Shown: piece by piece, positions 15,156 to 24,521 of the stretch
Layout: every line of letters starts with the position of its first letter
How positions within the stretch are numbered: the stretch's first letter is position 1
Position numbers and translations under genes: made by a program
The notes under the pieces: generated by a model
Told to the model about the DNA's origin: nothing
Seen by the model: only the letters and a program-made list of their open reading frames with translations
Database searches by the model: none
Origin: UBA1756 sp045132235
GTDB taxonomy: Bacteria; Bacteroidota; Bacteroidia; Bacteroidales; WCHB1-69
Direction: 5' to 3'
Assembly (NCBI GenBank): GCA_045132235.1
Contig: JBGURX010000007.1
Location: forward strand, 62,001-126,000
Length of the DNA: 64,000 bases

Positions 15156-17657
15156 ATGTCGATGAATCTCAATGAACTCATTTCCGCAAACAGCTACGAG
15201 TCGGAGTTCGAGGTGTGTCCGGGCTGCGAGAACCACTGCACCGTGAAGCTGTTTCATTTCCAGAACGGCAACACTTTCTTCTCGGGCAACAACTGCGAGA
15301 AGGTCTATTCCAACATTCAGAAGGGGCAGCGCAAGGGCGTGAACCTATTCGCGGAAAAATACAAACTGCTGTTCCGGAAACCTGAACGGCAGCTGCCGCC
15401 GGATGCCCCCACCATCGGCATCCCGCGCGGACTGGGCATCTACGAAAACTATCCCTTCTGGAGAACCCTCTTCAGCGAATGCGGTTTCCGCCCGGTACTC
15501 TCCAACGCCTCCAGCAACTCGTTGTATGAAAGTGGCTTGCGTGCCATCATGGCCGACAACATCTGCTTCCCCGCCAAGCTGATGCACGGCCACATCAACG
15601 ACCTGATCGCCAAGAAGGTGGACCGGATTTTCTACCCCTACGTGGTATATGAATACAAGGAGGATGAGAAGTCGCGCAACAGCTACAACTGTCCGATTGT
15701 GGCGGGCTACTCGGATGTCATCAAGAGCTCGATGGACCCGGCACGGCGGGCGGGAGTGCCCTTCGATGCGCCCGTCATCACTTTCAGCAGCGTGCGCCTG
15801 CTGCGCAGCTCCTGCTGGAAATATCTGCGATCGCTGGGAGTGAAAAAAGAGACGGCCTTGCAGGCGATAGAGGCTGCGCGGCAGGCGCAGCAAACATACC
15901 TGACGGCCTTGGCACAGCGCGGCAACGAGATTCTGGAAGCCGCCATCCGCGAAGGGCGCATGGTCATCCTGCTGGCGGCACGCCCCTACCATATCGACCC
16001 GCTCATCGAGCACAAAATCTCGCACGCCATCGCCGACATGGGCATCGACGTGATAACCGAGAACACGGCGACAGTGAAGGGCGCGGGAGTCTATAACGAG
16101 CTCAACGCGATGACGCAGTGGAGCTATCCCAACCGCATCTTCAAGGCGGCTTATTTCGTGGGGAAGCATCCCTACCGCAACCTCCATTTCGTGCAGCTCA
16201 CCTCCTTCGGGTGCGGTCCCGACGCGTTCATCCTCGACGAGGTGAACGCCGTGCTGAAGCGTTTCCACAAGAACCACACCATCCTGAAAATCGACGATGT
16301 GAACAACATCGGCTCGCTGCGGCTGCGGGTGCGCTCGCTGGTGGAGTCGGTGGGCAGCCAGCGGCACAGCATGGTGGACGAGAGCGGCGCCAACATCCCC
16401 GCTCCGTACGTCACCACCCGCAAATACACCCGACAGGAGCGGCGACGCACCCTCATCGGCCCCTATTTTGCCGAAGGCTATTCTGAATTCTTCCCCTCCA
16501 TCTTCAAACTGGCGGGCTACAACATGATTACCCTGCCGACCGGCGACCAGCAGGCGGCGGAAACGGGACTCAAATATGCCAACAACGAGGTGTGCTATCC
16601 GGCCACCATCGTGGTGGGCTCCATCATGAACGCACTGCTGAGCGGCGAGTACGACCTGAACGATGTGGCGGTGATCATGACGCAGACAGGCGGACAATGC
16701 CGTGCCTCCAGCTACTACTCGCTCATCAAAAACGCGCTGGTGTCGGCCGGCATGCAGGACATCCCGGTCGTGTCGTTGGCGCTGAGTGCCTCGGTGAACG
16801 CCGACCAGCCCGGTTTCACCATTCCGTGGCGCAAAGTGCTGAGTGTGACGGCACATACGGTGCTGTATGCCGACTGCTTGGCGAAACTGTACCATGCCTC
16901 CGTGGTGCGCGAGAAAGTGCCCGGCAGTGTGAAGCAGCTGCGGCAAAAGTACACGGAGAAGGCCTTGCCGCTGATAGAAGCGAACAACCCGCGCGGGTTG
17001 CGCCAACTGCTCGGCGAGGCCGTGCGCGAGTTCACGGCGGCCATCGACACTACCCGGCAGGTGCCGGTGATCGGGGTGGTGGGCGAAATCTATGTGAAAT
17101 ACAACGGCTTCAGCAACAAGTTCGTCATCAACTGGCTGGAGGAACATGGCGTGGAGGTGGTGCCGCCCGCGCTTATCGGCTTCCTCACCACCGGATTCGC
17201 CAACAACCACATCAACCGCGACCTCAACATCAAGGAGGTGAAATTTCCAAAGTGGCTCAACGACTTTGTTTACAACATTTTATATAAAAGAATACAACAG
17301 TTCAACGACATTTGCAAGCCGTTCCCGTTCTACCGTCCCCTGACGAATGTGTTTGAGGATGCCCACTTGGCCGAACAGGTGGTGAACCTCGCCGGCGACT
17401 TCGGCGAAGGGTGGTTCCTGCCTGGCGAAATCTGCCATCTGGCCGAAGACGGTATCCAGAATGTGGTCAGCCTGCAGCCCTTCGGCTGTATCGCCAACCA
17501 CATCATCTCCAAAGGCGTGGAAAAGCGGCTCAAGCAGGTCTATCCGCAACTCAACCTGCTCTTCCTCGACTTCGACAGCGGCACCTCCGAGGCCAACGTC
17601 TTCAACCGCCTCCACTTCATGGTCGAGAACTGCAAACAGGCTATGCCGAATCCCTAA
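15156..17657 (+). CDS. 2-hydroxyacyl-CoA dehydratase-like (DUF2229/HgdB-related) partner of the activase
   Basis: 833 residues. The N-terminus has a cysteine motif (CPGCENHC near 21-28, then a lone Cys in NNCEKVY). Then comes the DUF2229-type segment (PTIGIPRGLGIYENYPFW near 84-101, CFPAKLMHGH near 137) and a second half resembling dehydratase subunits (VGEIYVKYNGFSNKF, VSLQPFGCIANHI with a conserved cysteine). Such proteins receive the electron from the activase through an iron-sulfur cluster. The physiological substrate of this DUF2229-linked class is not established. Begins 6 nt after the activase stop and is followed by a TetR gene at 26 nt. Confidence 0.85.
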   Translation: MSMNLNELISANSYESEFEVCPGCENHCTVKLFHFQNGNTFFSGNNCEKVYSNIQKGQRKGVNLFAEKYKLLFRKPERQLPPDAPTIGIPRGLGIYENYPFWRTLFSECGFRPVLSNASSNSLYESGLRAIMADNICFPAKLMHGHINDLIAKKVDRIFYPYVVYEYKEDEKSRNSYNCPIVAGYSDVIKSSMDPARRAGVPFDAPVITFSSVRLLRSSCWKYLRSLGVKKETALQAIEAARQAQQTYLTALAQRGNEILEAAIREGRMVILLAARPYHIDPLIEHKISHAIADMGIDVITENTATVKGAGVYNELNAMTQWSYPNRIFKAAYFVGKHPYRNLHFVQLTSFGCGPDAFILDEVNAVLKRFHKNHTILKIDDVNNIGSLRLRVRSLVESVGSQRHSMVDESGANIPAPYVTTRKYTRQERRRTLIGPYFAEGYSEFFPSIFKLAGYNMITLPTGDQQAAETGLKYANNEVCYPATIVVGSIMNALLSGEYDLNDVAVIMTQTGGQCRASSYYSLIKNALVSAGMQDIPVVSLALSASVNADQPGFTIPWRKVLSVTAHTVLYADCLAKLYHASVVREKVPGSVKQLRQKYTEKALPLIEANNPRGLRQLLGEAVREFTAAIDTTRQVPVIGVVGEIYVKYNGFSNKFVINWLEEHGVEVVPPALIGFLTTGFANNHINRDLNIKEVKFPKWLNDFVYNILYKRIQQFNDICKPFPFYRPLTNVFEDAHLAEQVVNLAGDFGEGWFLPGEICHLAEDGIQNVVSLQPFGCIANHIISKGVEKRLKQVYPQLNLLFLDFDSGTSEANVFNRLHFMVENCKQAMPNP

Positions 17658-17683
17658 TTCTTTCATCATTAAAAAGAAGAAAA

Positions 17684-18304
17684 ATGGCAAAAAATTCACA
17701 GTTAGAGGAAAAAATCCTTCAGACAGCAGAAGAGCTGTTCATGGAAAACGGATATGACGCCACCTCCACCACCGACATTGCCAAGCGCGTGGGCTGCAAC
17801 CAAGCGCTGATTCATTACTATTTCCGCACCAAAGAAAACCTTTTCCAACAGATTTTCACCAACAAATTCCAACTGATTTTGCAGTTCATCCGCACGGAAG
17901 AAGAGGGGGAAATGGATTTCTGGAAAGCTCTTACCAAACTGATAGACAACTACTTCGACATGCTTTCACACCATCGTAAGCTACCTTTCTTCCTGCTGAC
18001 GGAGCTGGTGATGAACGAAGAGCGCCGGCAGGCCATGCGGATGAACATTGTCACCAACATGGAATACCTCAACTATTACGCGGCATGGGACAGACTGGTG
18101 AAAGAGGAGGTGGCGAAGGGCAACATCCGTCCGATAGAAACGATGGATTTAACCCTCAACGTCATTTCGTTAGTGGTGTTCACCTTCCTGTCGCTGCCCT
18201 TGTACAGCGACATGTTCCTGCAAAACCCCAATGAAATCAATAGTTATTTGGAGCATCGCAAAGAAGAGATTAAAACTTTGATTTTTAGAGGATTAAAGAA
18301 ATAA
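17684..18304 (+). CDS. TetR family transcriptional regulator
   Basis: 206 residues from ATG 17684. The N-terminal TetR helix-turn-helix spans about residues 8-55: EEKILQTAEELFMENGYDAT, then TTDIAKRVGCNQALIHYYFRTKENLFQQIF. The C-terminal ligand domain is helical. It lies 26 nt after the dehydratase gene with no terminator between, so it probably belongs to that operon and may autoregulate it in response to an acyl-CoA or similar ligand (inference). The start was chosen because upstream codons overlap the dehydratase frame. Confidence 0.93.
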   Translation: MAKNSQLEEKILQTAEELFMENGYDATSTTDIAKRVGCNQALIHYYFRTKENLFQQIFTNKFQLILQFIRTEEEGEMDFWKALTKLIDNYFDMLSHHRKLPFFLLTELVMNEERRQAMRMNIVTNMEYLNYYAAWDRLVKEEVAKGNIRPIETMDLTLNVISLVVFTFLSLPLYSDMFLQNPNEINSYLEHRKEEIKTLIFRGLKK

Positions 18305-18321
18305 TTTCCCTCAATTGCAGA

Positions 18322-18825
18322 CTATTTCCCGCTGTCTTCTTCTGTGGATTTTTCCAACAGAAATTCATCAATCACCTTTTCCAGCTCTTTCTTTTCAACA
18401 TAGCCCACGGTACGCTGGGGCTGGGTGTTGGGCTTGATGTAAAGGATGGTGGGGATGGAGCGGATTTCCAAAGCCTTGGAAAGCTCTTTGGCATTATCCA
18501 CATTGAGCTTGTAAAAAATGACCTCGCCGTTGTACTGTTCGGCCAGTTCTTCCACGGTGGGGGCCAGCATGCGGCACGGTCCGCACCAGTCGGCGTAGCA
18601 GTCCACCACGATGGGCTTTTTGCCCGTATATACGGCCTGCGGGTCGTTGTAGTCGAAGATTTTCTTGGCGAATTCCGACTGGGTGATCTTGATGACCTTT
18701 CCTTTGCTGGGCGAGGCTTCCATTGCGGGGCTGTCGGCGGTGGGGGCTGGGGCCGGCGAGGTGCATTGTGCGCACAGGCTGCCCGTCAGAAGGACGATGC
18801 AGAGGGTGGTGAGGATTCTTTTCAT
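18322..18825 (-). CDS. Secreted thioredoxin-fold protein
   Basis: 167 residues. The signal peptide ends around LCAQC, followed by a low-complexity Ala/Pro/Thr linker, then a thioredoxin domain from about 45: VVDCYADWCGPCRMLAP with redox-active Cys81/Cys84, LNVDNAKELSKALEIRSIPTILY with the cis-proline. Exported thioredoxins with WCGPC keep periplasmic or outer-surface thiols reduced or serve the cytochrome/disulfide pathways. The residue before Cys21 is Gln, so a lipobox is doubtful. Convergent with the TetR gene 17 nt away. Confidence 0.92.
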   Translation of the reverse strand: MKRILTTLCIVLLTGSLCAQCTSPAPAPTADSPAMEASPSKGKVIKITQSEFAKKIFDYNDPQAVYTGKKPIVVDCYADWCGPCRMLAPTVEELAEQYNGEVIFYKLNVDNAKELSKALEIRSIPTILYIKPNTQPQRTVGYVEKKELEKVIDEFLLEKSTEEDSGK

Positions 18826-18853
18826 AATGGGATGATTTTCAATTTACAGTTTG

Positions 18854-18861
18854 CAAAAGTA
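18854..18861 (-). promoter_or_regulatory. -7 promoter element for the thioredoxin gene
   Basis: TACTTTTG on the minus strand matches TAnnTTTG, 28 nt before ATG 18825. Confidence 0.6.
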
Positions 18862-18923
18862 CAAAAAGGAATTGAATTGCAGACGATGGGATGTAATTTT
18901 GTTGATCCGCTACCAATGGGGGC

Positions 18924-18995
18924 GAAGGAGTTAAGAAGTTAAGAGTTAAGAGTAAAAAGTGAAGAGTGGGGGCGTTTTTTTCGCCTGCAAATGTA
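18924..18995 (-). repeat. Orphan promoter/UTR module (no signal-peptide codons attached)
   Basis: Read on the minus strand it has TACATTTG (18988-18995, a -7 match) followed by the same low-complexity leader (18924-18969) found in the four modules at 24.3-29.2 kb. No leader-peptide codons follow; the thioredoxin gene starts about 100 nt further on with its own promoter. It may be a remnant of the module or a second thioredoxin promoter. Confidence 0.55.
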
Positions 18996-19048
18996 AGACA
19001 TTTCCCACGAAGAATCCACCCCCATTCTCAATTTTCCGTTTTCCCTTT

Positions 19049-22000
19049 TCAGTTCTTCACAAACCGTGCTGTCTGCACGCCGCTGTCGGTCACGGCCTTC
19101 AGGAGATAGAGGCCGTTTTGCAGGGATGATACGTTGATGGCGTATTGTGGTTGTGGGGACGCAAAACATTGCGCCTCAACAACCACCCGGCCCGACAGGT
19201 CGTACACAGTGATTTCGCGGATGGGGCTGGCCGATTCCACCGTCAGGGTGCCGCCGGTGGGGTTGGGGTAAATGACCAGACCATCGTCCATTGTAGGGAT
19301 GCACAGCGTGCGTCCGCCATCCGTGCGTCCACCCTGCAGGTTCCGTTCACCGATGCCGTCCAATTCCAACAGCGGGTCGTCGTCGTAGCAGATATGGTGG
19401 AAGAAACAGAGGATCTCCTTCGCCATGCGCGCGGCACGGCCGTTGTCGTATTCTGCCACCTGCTGCATGGCCGCGATGTCGCTGTCGGTCATCAGGTACC
19501 AATTGCCGGCGACTGTCTCTCGCAGCTGCTGCAGGGACATGTAGTTGGCGTATTCGCTGCGGGCGGCCTCGTCGGGGCTGAACTGCTGCGGCAGGGCGGA
19601 CAGCAACGTGCGGGCGGCGGACAGGTCGCCCTCCTCGCTGTACACCTCCGCCAGCTGATAGGCCGACACGGGGATGTCGCCCGCGGCGGGTGCGGCGGCC
19701 GTGATGGCCTGGTACCATTCCTTCAGCAGGGCCATATCCGGCACGCTGTCGTTCAGAATGTTGCGGATTTCGGCACGGGCAAGGTCGCCCATCTGCGCCG
19801 ACAGGTCGGACATCTGGTCCAAGAGGGCGGCGGCATCCTCGTCGGCCTCTTCACCGTGGCCGCGTGCCTCGTATTCGGCGGCGAGGGTCGACAACTCGTT
19901 ATGCATGGCCGTATAGCCCGACAGCAGCGGTCCGGGGCCGGGCGGGATGGAGTTTCCGCACAGCGTGGAGGCGCAGCTGTTGGCGCCTGCGTTGCCATTG
20001 AAGGTGATGCCGCTGCCCGTGGTGTTGTAGGGCACATGGGCACCCGGCATACTGTACCAGTAGGTGAACGAACCGGCGTTGGACAGCAGGAAGCTGCCGT
20101 ATATCTCATCGCGGAAGTCGTTGTCGGCTCCGGCGGACACGCTCCCCTGCACGCTCCTTATCCGACCGTTGCTCACGAATATGTCATAGTAGCAGTCCCT
20201 GAAGTCGTTGCACTGGAACTGGAGGCCGGGGCGCGGCTTGACGTTAAGGCCGGTGCCGTTGGTGTCCTCCGCCATGCAGCCGTACATCAGGTTGCGGATC
20301 ACGTTCTTGCGGATGACATTCTCGGCCGTGCCGCTGTGCGTCACGCTGATGCCGATGGCAGAGGGACTGCCGCTGTAGGGTTCCGAGTGCAGGGTGTTGC
20401 TCTCGATGGTATAGCCCGTGCTGTTGGTGAGCTCCACCCCATAGTAGGAAGACGATCCGGACAGGTCGAAGTCGCAGAAACTCACGCGGGCGTTGTCCGC
20501 AGCGTTGAGCTTCACGCCGCTATAGTTGTCGGAGAAGTCGCAGTTGTCGAGTGTGACGGCGTAGCTGGCGTTGTTGTTGGCCGCATGCACGGCGGTATGG
20601 AACCCGCTGAACGTGCAGCGCGTCACCGTGTCGCTGACGCTGGCGCTGCAGGCGCATGGGTCTGTTTCCGACACCTGCGGGCACACCCGCTTCGCGATGA
20701 AGCCGGCCTCCTCGGTGTAGATGGCCTTGCCGCTGTGGCTGCCCGTCTCGTTGCGGAAGGCGCAGCCGTTGAACTTCACGCCACGAACTTCCCACATGGA
20801 GACATGTTCAAGGAAAGATGTGCCGTTGTCGGCGAACAGGTTGTCGTTGTCCACCGTGAAGGTGCAGCGGGTGAAGTAGCTGGCATTGTCGGTGACGGCG
20901 CCGCCAGTGGTATGGTTCTCGTAGGAGAGGAATTCCACGGAGCGGCGGTTGTTGCGGAACAGGGTGTTGGTGGCCTGTATGATGCCGCCGGCATGCTCAA
21001 TATACGGGTCGCTACCTGCCTTGCGGGTGCAGATGGCGTCGCGGGCATTCTCGATGGTGGCGTTGGTGAGGATGACGCTGCCCTGTGCGAGGGCAGCCTG
21101 CCTGATGTTGGCGTTGCCTTCCACGATGATGCCCTGCCACATCTCGCCATCGCACGCGTTGGTGAGGGTGCCGCCGTTCACGATGAGCTTCCCGCCGGGA
21201 CGGACGATGATGCGGGCCTCGCGGCGCAGCTTCGCCGTGTCGTAAACGTAGAGTATGGAGAGGCTGTCCACGATGATTTCAGAGACGATGCCGCCGGTGA
21301 AGTCGGCCCCTTTGCTGATGGTGAACGTTGAGCCGCCTTGCACCAGTATCTGTGCGCTGTCGCCGAGGTGGTAGGCGGCCGCGCTGTCGAGCACGAAGCG
21401 GCTCTTCTCGGTGAGCAGCAGGGTGGAGTGCGGCTGCTGGGTGAAGTGGCTGCCCGCCTCGCAGGTGAGTTTGGTGGGCTCGGCAAAGTAGCCGCTCTCT
21501 ATGCTGCGAAACTGTTGGGCGGGGGTGCGGTTCTGCGCAAGGGTGATGCTGTATCCCTGTGTCAGGTTCACCTGCTCGCTGCCCTTCAGCACAATCTTGC
21601 CCGTCCAGCGGGCATCATCCACAATGTCGTAGTCGTCCCAGCGCACCAGTACCCGCCACCGATCCCCATTGCTGATGGGAGTCATCTCTATGCTCAGCCC
21701 CGTGAGGTAGGTGGTGGTATTGTTGTACTGGGTGTTCTTGTCAAATAAAAGGTGCTTTTGTGCCGAAAGATTATAGGTGTAACAAGTTTTTGCATTACAT
21801 GTGCTGGGATTGGTTCCCATGTTGATTTTGCGGTGCGTGGAAAATGCGTCCAGAGAATCACCAAGATTTGGGATGCTATGGGTAATCATTGCCCCATTTT
21901 TTATCATATTGTGCGCAGTGTATTCGCGTATTTTGTATTCGAGAGTGTAGTTATGGTTATCATCACGGAATGGGGTGATATAAAACGTGTCGCAGGTACT

Positions 22001-23443
22001 TGCAAGATTAGTGTCATATCCCTTGGGCATGATCATATTCTCCTGATCCTGATAGCCGCAGAAGGCATTGCTGTATTCGGGCACATAGTAGAAGGTGTCA
22101 CGGTTCCATCCCGTGCAGACGAAATCCGTGGAGTCTGGAAGCGTGTATTGCACATAGTCCCAGAAACCCTCGTTGCTGATGATGCGCAGGTTGTCGCGGT
22201 TGACATCATCCCATATTGAATCTTTATTTTCAGACTCCAACACATCGCGTCCAATCTGGTAGTAAGCATAGATACCGGATGCCCCGTGGTGGAGGCAGGT
22301 GCTGGAATCATTGGTAAACTGTAGAAAGTCGAGTTTGTTGTTGTGACCAACGTTGTGGAACTCCAGCCAGATGTACTGGTTGGGCGTGATGGTGCTGTCC
22401 TTGTAGGGCAGTTTGATGCGCACCGCATCGCCGTAGGTCACGAAATCGCGCAGTACAAACCATTTGTTCCCATCCTCTTTTGAGATATCGGAATTGACGA
22501 AACCGCTGTTCACAATGTTGCGGGCGCCGATGTAGTAGGGGGAAGAGGGGTGCTTCCAGTGCATGCGCCACCGCTCGTAGCCGTTGCAGCTCACCAACCC
22601 GCTGTTGCTGCCACCCATCAATCCGAAGCCACCCTGTATGGTCATGGATGGCATAGTGTTGCTGCCACTTCCCCGATGATTGCCGCCCGATGTGTGGAAA
22701 TTGTTGTCTCCAAAGAGATTGTGGGAGATTTCGTGCGTCATGACACTTGTGGGATTGAGGGAAAAATCGACACCCCCCTCATTTTGTATGGTTCCGAGAG
22801 AGGATAGCAAATGCCAGACTCCATTGATGACAATGCTGTCGCCATCTAGTGAGGATAGACTATACCCGCAGCATGCCCCCAAATTCCCGTAACTGTCAGA
22901 GATGTTCCTGAAAACCACCTGTGTGAAATAGAATGTCCCGTTGTTCAAGTAATCGTAATAGCTGATGTCATCGTGCCCATAGACAGTATGGAATCCGTTC
23001 GCGTTGATGACCTTCACTGCTGCTTTTGCAATACTATTGTATTGGAAAGAGTGAAAGCTGTCCAACACGCGCTTTTCCCGAACATTCACCACAATGAAAT
23101 CCCCGGCAATCTGGAGCGAGTCGAACGATGACTCTCCGAAGATGCGGGTGATGGTGCCATGGAGTTGTCCCGGTATATACGCCGTATCCATAAAATTAAG
23201 CAGATGGCTGGGAATTGTCCCTGCGACATTCACTCCCTCCTGAAGAGTATCTGTAACACGTGGCCATACAGCACTCGATTCAATGTCCCTGTCGGGGAGA
23301 CTATCGTAAATCACATTGACAAAAATATTCAACACCCTGAATTTGCTGTTGGGAGATATCCCATTCCCATCCCAGCTGTGTTTTTGTGCATGAACACAGA
23401 ATATAAAAGGGAAAATCAGAGTCAAACAAAGTATCTTTCTCAT
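19049..23443 (-). CDS. Large secreted metalloprotease / beta-helix protein with T9SS sorting domain
   Basis: 1464 residues. The signal peptide ends at VHAQ (20). A zinc-protease motif HEISHNLFG lies at 237-245 with another His at 250, recalling M6/metzincin peptidases, followed by GNHRG and MGGSNSG. The middle (about 690-1110) shows right-handed beta-helix repeats typical of surface polysaccharide-binding or adhesin proteins (LDNCDFSDNYSGVKL, VSFCDFDLSG, IESNTLHS). A helical segment follows, then the type A sorting domain (LVIYPNPTGGTLTVES, ITVYDLSGRVV, TARFVKN). It is likely exported by T9SS to the cell surface. The gene starts 6 nt after the preceding gene, so both are expressed from the module at 24340-24510. 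Protease activity is inferred only from the motif. Confidence 0.82.
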   Translation of the reverse strand: MRKILCLTLIFPFIFCVHAQKHSWDGNGISPNSKFRVLNIFVNVIYDSLPDRDIESSAVWPRVTDTLQEGVNVAGTIPSHLLNFMDTAYIPGQLHGTITRIFGESSFDSLQIAGDFIVVNVREKRVLDSFHSFQYNSIAKAAVKVINANGFHTVYGHDDISYYDYLNNGTFYFTQVVFRNISDSYGNLGACCGYSLSSLDGDSIVINGVWHLLSSLGTIQNEGGVDFSLNPTSVMTHEISHNLFGDNNFHTSGGNHRGSGSNTMPSMTIQGGFGLMGGSNSGLVSCNGYERWRMHWKHPSSPYYIGARNIVNSGFVNSDISKEDGNKWFVLRDFVTYGDAVRIKLPYKDSTITPNQYIWLEFHNVGHNNKLDFLQFTNDSSTCLHHGASGIYAYYQIGRDVLESENKDSIWDDVNRDNLRIISNEGFWDYVQYTLPDSTDFVCTGWNRDTFYYVPEYSNAFCGYQDQENMIMPKGYDTNLASTCDTFYITPFRDDNHNYTLEYKIREYTAHNMIKNGAMITHSIPNLGDSLDAFSTHRKINMGTNPSTCNAKTCYTYNLSAQKHLLFDKNTQYNNTTTYLTGLSIEMTPISNGDRWRVLVRWDDYDIVDDARWTGKIVLKGSEQVNLTQGYSITLAQNRTPAQQFRSIESGYFAEPTKLTCEAGSHFTQQPHSTLLLTEKSRFVLDSAAAYHLGDSAQILVQGGSTFTISKGADFTGGIVSEIIVDSLSILYVYDTAKLRREARIIVRPGGKLIVNGGTLTNACDGEMWQGIIVEGNANIRQAALAQGSVILTNATIENARDAICTRKAGSDPYIEHAGGIIQATNTLFRNNRRSVEFLSYENHTTGGAVTDNASYFTRCTFTVDNDNLFADNGTSFLEHVSMWEVRGVKFNGCAFRNETGSHSGKAIYTEEAGFIAKRVCPQVSETDPCACSASVSDTVTRCTFSGFHTAVHAANNNASYAVTLDNCDFSDNYSGVKLNAADNARVSFCDFDLSGSSSYYGVELTNSTGYTIESNTLHSEPYSGSPSAIGISVTHSGTAENVIRKNVIRNLMYGCMAEDTNGTGLNVKPRPGLQFQCNDFRDCYYDIFVSNGRIRSVQGSVSAGADNDFRDEIYGSFLLSNAGSFTYWYSMPGAHVPYNTTGSGITFNGNAGANSCASTLCGNSIPPGPGPLLSGYTAMHNELSTLAAEYEARGHGEEADEDAAALLDQMSDLSAQMGDLARAEIRNILNDSVPDMALLKEWYQAITAAAPAAGDIPVSAYQLAEVYSEEGDLSAARTLLSALPQQFSPDEAARSEYANYMSLQQLRETVAGNWYLMTDSDIAAMQQVAEYDNGRAARMAKEILCFFHHICYDDDPLLELDGIGERNLQGGRTDGGRTLCIPTMDDGLVIYPNPTGGTLTVESASPIREITVYDLSGRVVVEAQCFASPQPQYAINVSSLQNGLYLLKAVTDSGVQTARFVKN

Positions 23444-23449
23444 GGCATT

Positions 23450-24406
23450 TTATCTTTTGACGATTTTCTTTGTGATTTTCGAACCTGCTGCCATATATGT
23501 CACCGTGTATATTCCTGCGGAGAGGTCACGGACATCAATTCGCACATCCTTGTTGCACGCTTTCTGGGAAAAAACAACGCATCCAGCCATATCCGTAACA
23601 TACAGGAGTCCATCGCTTTGTGGCATTTCGTCAAATCTGATGTTCAAATAACGATGGCAGGGATTGGGGAAGGCCGTCCATTGTAAATCCCTACTCTCCT
23701 CGACTTTTGCACGTGGCCATTGTTCACAACCCAAATTCTCTTCGTCCAAGGCGAACACAAACTCCCCGTCCTTGTACATGCATAAAAGCACACACCCCTG
23801 ATACGACCATCTATCTGGCCCAAACAGACCATAGGTGGGACCGATTCCTTCAATGAACATAATGGGCAAGTCGATGATAACAGGGTCGCCGTAGTCATTA
23901 AAAAGGTCGCAATAATATATTTCCGCACAGTCGATACGACGAAAATGAATCACTTTTTTCCCATTCATATATGTAATGCTGTCGGCAACAATAGGTTTTG
24001 ACACCCAAGGGTCCCATGACACCCTGAATGTATCACCAACAGACAGGGACATGTCACACATGCAAATTTCAGCCGTATAACCATTGTGACTAAAATACCA
24101 AAAGAGCTGTCCGGTCGTCGTATCCTCTCTGACACACGAAGGATTAGTGTCCCAGTTGTAGCTAGAACGGAAGTACAGTTTGTCGTCGATACGAATTGTA
24201 TCCGCTCTGTTAACTGTGGGGTAATACATAAAGGCACCGTCCAAAGCTAGTGGATCATACGAGACACACTCGCCAGCAAGGTTATACGTTGTTATACTGT
24301 CGCCGAAGAACGACTGGTACTGCGCCTTCGCCTGCTGGCTGAATCCCCCCGCCGCTACCAGCAGCACGAGAAGAAGGAGGGTTTTGAAAGGGGTTGGTGG
24401 TTTCAT
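23450..24406 (-). CDS. Secreted QYQSFFGDS-family protein with T9SS sorting domain (copy A)
   Basis: 318 residues. The shared signal peptide (FKTLLLLVLLVAAGG, ending AKAQ) leads straight into QYQSFFGDS. The mature domain has signatures common to three neighbours: REDTTTGQL, CDMSLSVGDTF, PIVADSI, FIEGIGP and LLCMYKDGEFVF. The end is a type A sorting domain (AFPNPCHRYLNIRF, VTDMAGCVV, KITKKIVKR). Proteins with this domain are frequent in Bacteroidales but have no defined function. First gene of its unit, followed at 6 nt by the metalloprotease/beta-helix gene. Confidence 0.78.
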   Translation of the reverse strand: MKPPTPFKTLLLLVLLVAAGGFSQQAKAQYQSFFGDSITTYNLAGECVSYDPLALDGAFMYYPTVNRADTIRIDDKLYFRSSYNWDTNPSCVREDTTTGQLFWYFSHNGYTAEICMCDMSLSVGDTFRVSWDPWVSKPIVADSITYMNGKKVIHFRRIDCAEIYYCDLFNDYGDPVIIDLPIMFIEGIGPTYGLFGPDRWSYQGCVLLCMYKDGEFVFALDEENLGCEQWPRAKVEESRDLQWTAFPNPCHRYLNIRFDEMPQSDGLLYVTDMAGCVVFSQKACNKDVRIDVRDLSAGIYTVTYMAAGSKITKKIVKR

Positions 24407-24510
24407 GGTGGGATGGTTGTTGAATTGTTTATTTGTTTATTTGGTTTGGTTGGAGGGGCGAAGGAGTTAAGGAGTTAGGTATGGCAGTAAGATTTCGAGG
24501 TGCAAATATA
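24340..24510 (-). repeat. Promoter-UTR-signal-peptide module, copy 1
   Basis: Minus-strand order: -7 element TATATTTG (24503-24510), purine/pyrimidine-biased leader with GGAGTTA units (24460-24479), an AT-rich stretch with TTTATTTG units, the ATG at 24406, and the signal-peptide codons. It is nearly identical in sequence to copies at 25450-25636, 27798-27997 and 29000-29163, while the coding DNA after it differs. Confidence 0.75.
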
Positions 24511-24521
24511 TGTTTTTATAC

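Noticed and set aside
15345..17210. 621-codon minus-strand open frame
   Set aside because: Shadow of the dehydratase-like gene, with His/Arg/Gly-rich composition and no recognisable motif.
13362..17657. Sequencing frameshift joining the activase and dehydratase genes
   Set aside because: The two are in the same frame and separated by two TAG codons, so a single indel does not explain the break.
17411..17683. Longer start for the TetR regulator
   Set aside because: Those codons overlap the dehydratase gene in another frame and give no TetR sequence; ATG 17684 gives the normal length.
19145..21331. Long plus-strand open frame of 728 codons opposite the large surface protein
   Set aside because: Low-complexity Val/Gly/Ala/His translation typical of the antisense of GC-rich genes, no domain, and fully overlapping a well-supported gene.
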